Part shown: positions 20,013 to 20,520 of the stretch, piece by piece
Numbering within the stretch: position 1 is the first letter of the stretch
Layout of the letters: each line of letters begins with the position of its first letter
NCBI GenBank assembly: GCA_900314595.1
Contig: OMVW01000029.1
Location: forward strand, 1-20,520
Origin: an uncultured Dialister sp.
GTDB taxonomy: Bacteria > Bacillota > Negativicutes > Veillonellales > Dialisteraceae
Reading direction: 5' to 3'
DNA length: 20,520 bases
Made by a program: the position numbers and the translations under genes
The notes under the pieces: model-generated
Databases searched by the model: none
Told to the model about the DNA's origin: nothing
Seen by the model: the letters and a program-made list of their open reading frames with translations, nothing else

Positions 20013-20360
20013 TTGCCACAGATTAAAGCTAATATGAAAAGCATGAGACAGGACGCTGCTAAAAGAGCTGCCAACGCTGCTGTAAAGTCCAGAATTCATG
20101 GTGCTGTTAAAAAAGCTGTAGCTGCTGCTACCACTGAAAATAAAGACGAAGCTTTCCGCGCCGCTGTAAGCATCATCGATACTGCTGCTCAGAAGGGCGT
20201 CATTCACAAGAATGCTGCTGCTCGCAAGAAATCCCGTCTGAACGCAAACGTAAACGCTGCCATCGCTAAGGCTAAGGCTGCTGAAGCTAAGGAAAAGGCT
20301 GAAGAAGCTAAGGAAGAAGCAAAGGAAGCTTACAAGGAAAAGATGGAAGAAAAGGCTTAA
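20013..20360 (+). CDS. rpsT: 30S ribosomal protein S20 with charged C-terminal extension
   Basis: S20 binds 16S rRNA early in 30S assembly. From the TTG at 20013 the protein is 115 aa, beginning MPQIKANMKSMRQDAAKRAANAAVKSR, the usual S20 opening. GGGAGG lies 8 nt before this TTG. The GTG at 20004 overlaps that site and would add three residues, so it is rejected. A non-ATG start recalls E. coli rpsT, where UUG takes part in autoregulation. The core ends near KNAAARKKSRLNANVNAA (residue 83). Another 30 or so residues of Ala/Lys/Glu helix (AEAKEKAEEAKEEAKEAYKEKMEEKA) follow, beyond the usual S20 length of about 85-90. It is monocistronic with its own promoter and terminator. Confidence 0.95.
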   Translation: MPQIKANMKSMRQDAAKRAANAAVKSRIHGAVKKAVAAATTENKDEAFRAAVSIIDTAAQKGVIHKNAAARKKSRLNANVNAAIAKAKAAEAKEKAEEAKEEAKEAYKEKMEEKA

Positions 20361-20373
20361 TCGTCCTGATAAG

Positions 20374-20403
20374 AACTGCCGCGATTCGTCGCTGCAGTTT
20401 TTT
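20374..20403 (+). terminator. Intrinsic terminator of rpsT with UUCG loop
   Basis: AACTGC pairs with GCAGTT and GCGA with TCGC around a TTCG tetraloop (20374-20399, one internal mismatch). A T-run to 20403 follows. Confidence 0.9.
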
Positions 20404-20520
20404 ATTGCCTGAAACCGGTCAGCAGTTATCAGCAATATCATTAACTTAGCAGCGTATAAAATACCTCTAAATCGAAGTTCTTCTATCATATATAGGGGAA
20501 ATAAGCCTTTATTCACCCTG
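20404..20520. other. Gene-free right edge
   Basis: No supported gene or terminator is seen in these 117 bases. The sequence is AT-rich and probably belongs to the intergenic space before the next gene outside the window. Confidence 0.4.

Noticed and set aside
19827..20516. N-terminal extension of the acpS frame up to 20516
   Set aside because: It crosses rpsT and both promoters antisense, lacks a ribosome site, and its translation is hydrophobic low-complexity sequence; AcpS starts at 19826.

Overview
The window looks like chromosome of a low-to-mid GC Gram-negative Firmicute (Negativicutes, Dialister/Veillonellaceae-like). This is inferred from the gene styles (purine-rich Shine-Dalgarno sites, TTG/GTG starts, MalY-type lyase, acpS-nnr pairing, URO-D/corrinoid methyltransferase relative) and not from a marker-gene comparison.

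Layout. (1) 1-3389: minus-strand operon of a class I methyltransferase, a MalY/PatB-type PLP enzyme and a broken PurB/PcaB-type lyase (internal deletion plus a 1-nt frameshift). (2) About 3554-9450: a compact, visibly more AT-rich 5.9-kb integrative element inserted at the 3' end of guaA. Its ends carry a 16-bp direct repeat that includes the guaA stop codon (15/16 identical) and a perfect 19-bp arm-type repeat. It encodes a tyrosine integrase, an XRE repressor read toward the integrase, and a divergent minus-strand operon of a Cro-like XRE protein, an excisionase-like HTH protein, a RepA_N-type replication initiator and an S24-like protein. At its far end lie a coiled-coil DNA-binding-type protein and a small HTH protein. 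The rep gene contains 24-bp iteron-like repeats next to AT-rich 15-bp repeats, a likely internal origin. The layout resembles a phage-satellite (PICI) core or an integrating plasmid; no capsid, terminase, relaxase or conjugation gene is visible. A second arm-site pair just outside the left end suggests the scar of an earlier related element. (3) 9435-11668: guaA and an adenine-phosphoribosyltransferase-like gene. (4) 11736-14765: a secreted acidic protein and two tandem paralogs of unknown function. (5) 15127-16447: tRNA-Ser(GCU) with a consensus promoter and terminator, then a URO-D/MtbA-like methyltransferase gene. (6) 16749-19826: minus-strand operon acpS - nnr - MBL-fold lipoprotein - DUF3006 protein. 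(7) 19947-20403: divergent rpsT with its own promoter, a TTG start, a charged C-terminal extension and a UUCG-loop terminator.

Most cargo is housekeeping. The regions worth attention are the guaA element with its switch and origin, the evidence of repeated integration at that site, the decayed lyase, and the uncharacterised paralog pair.
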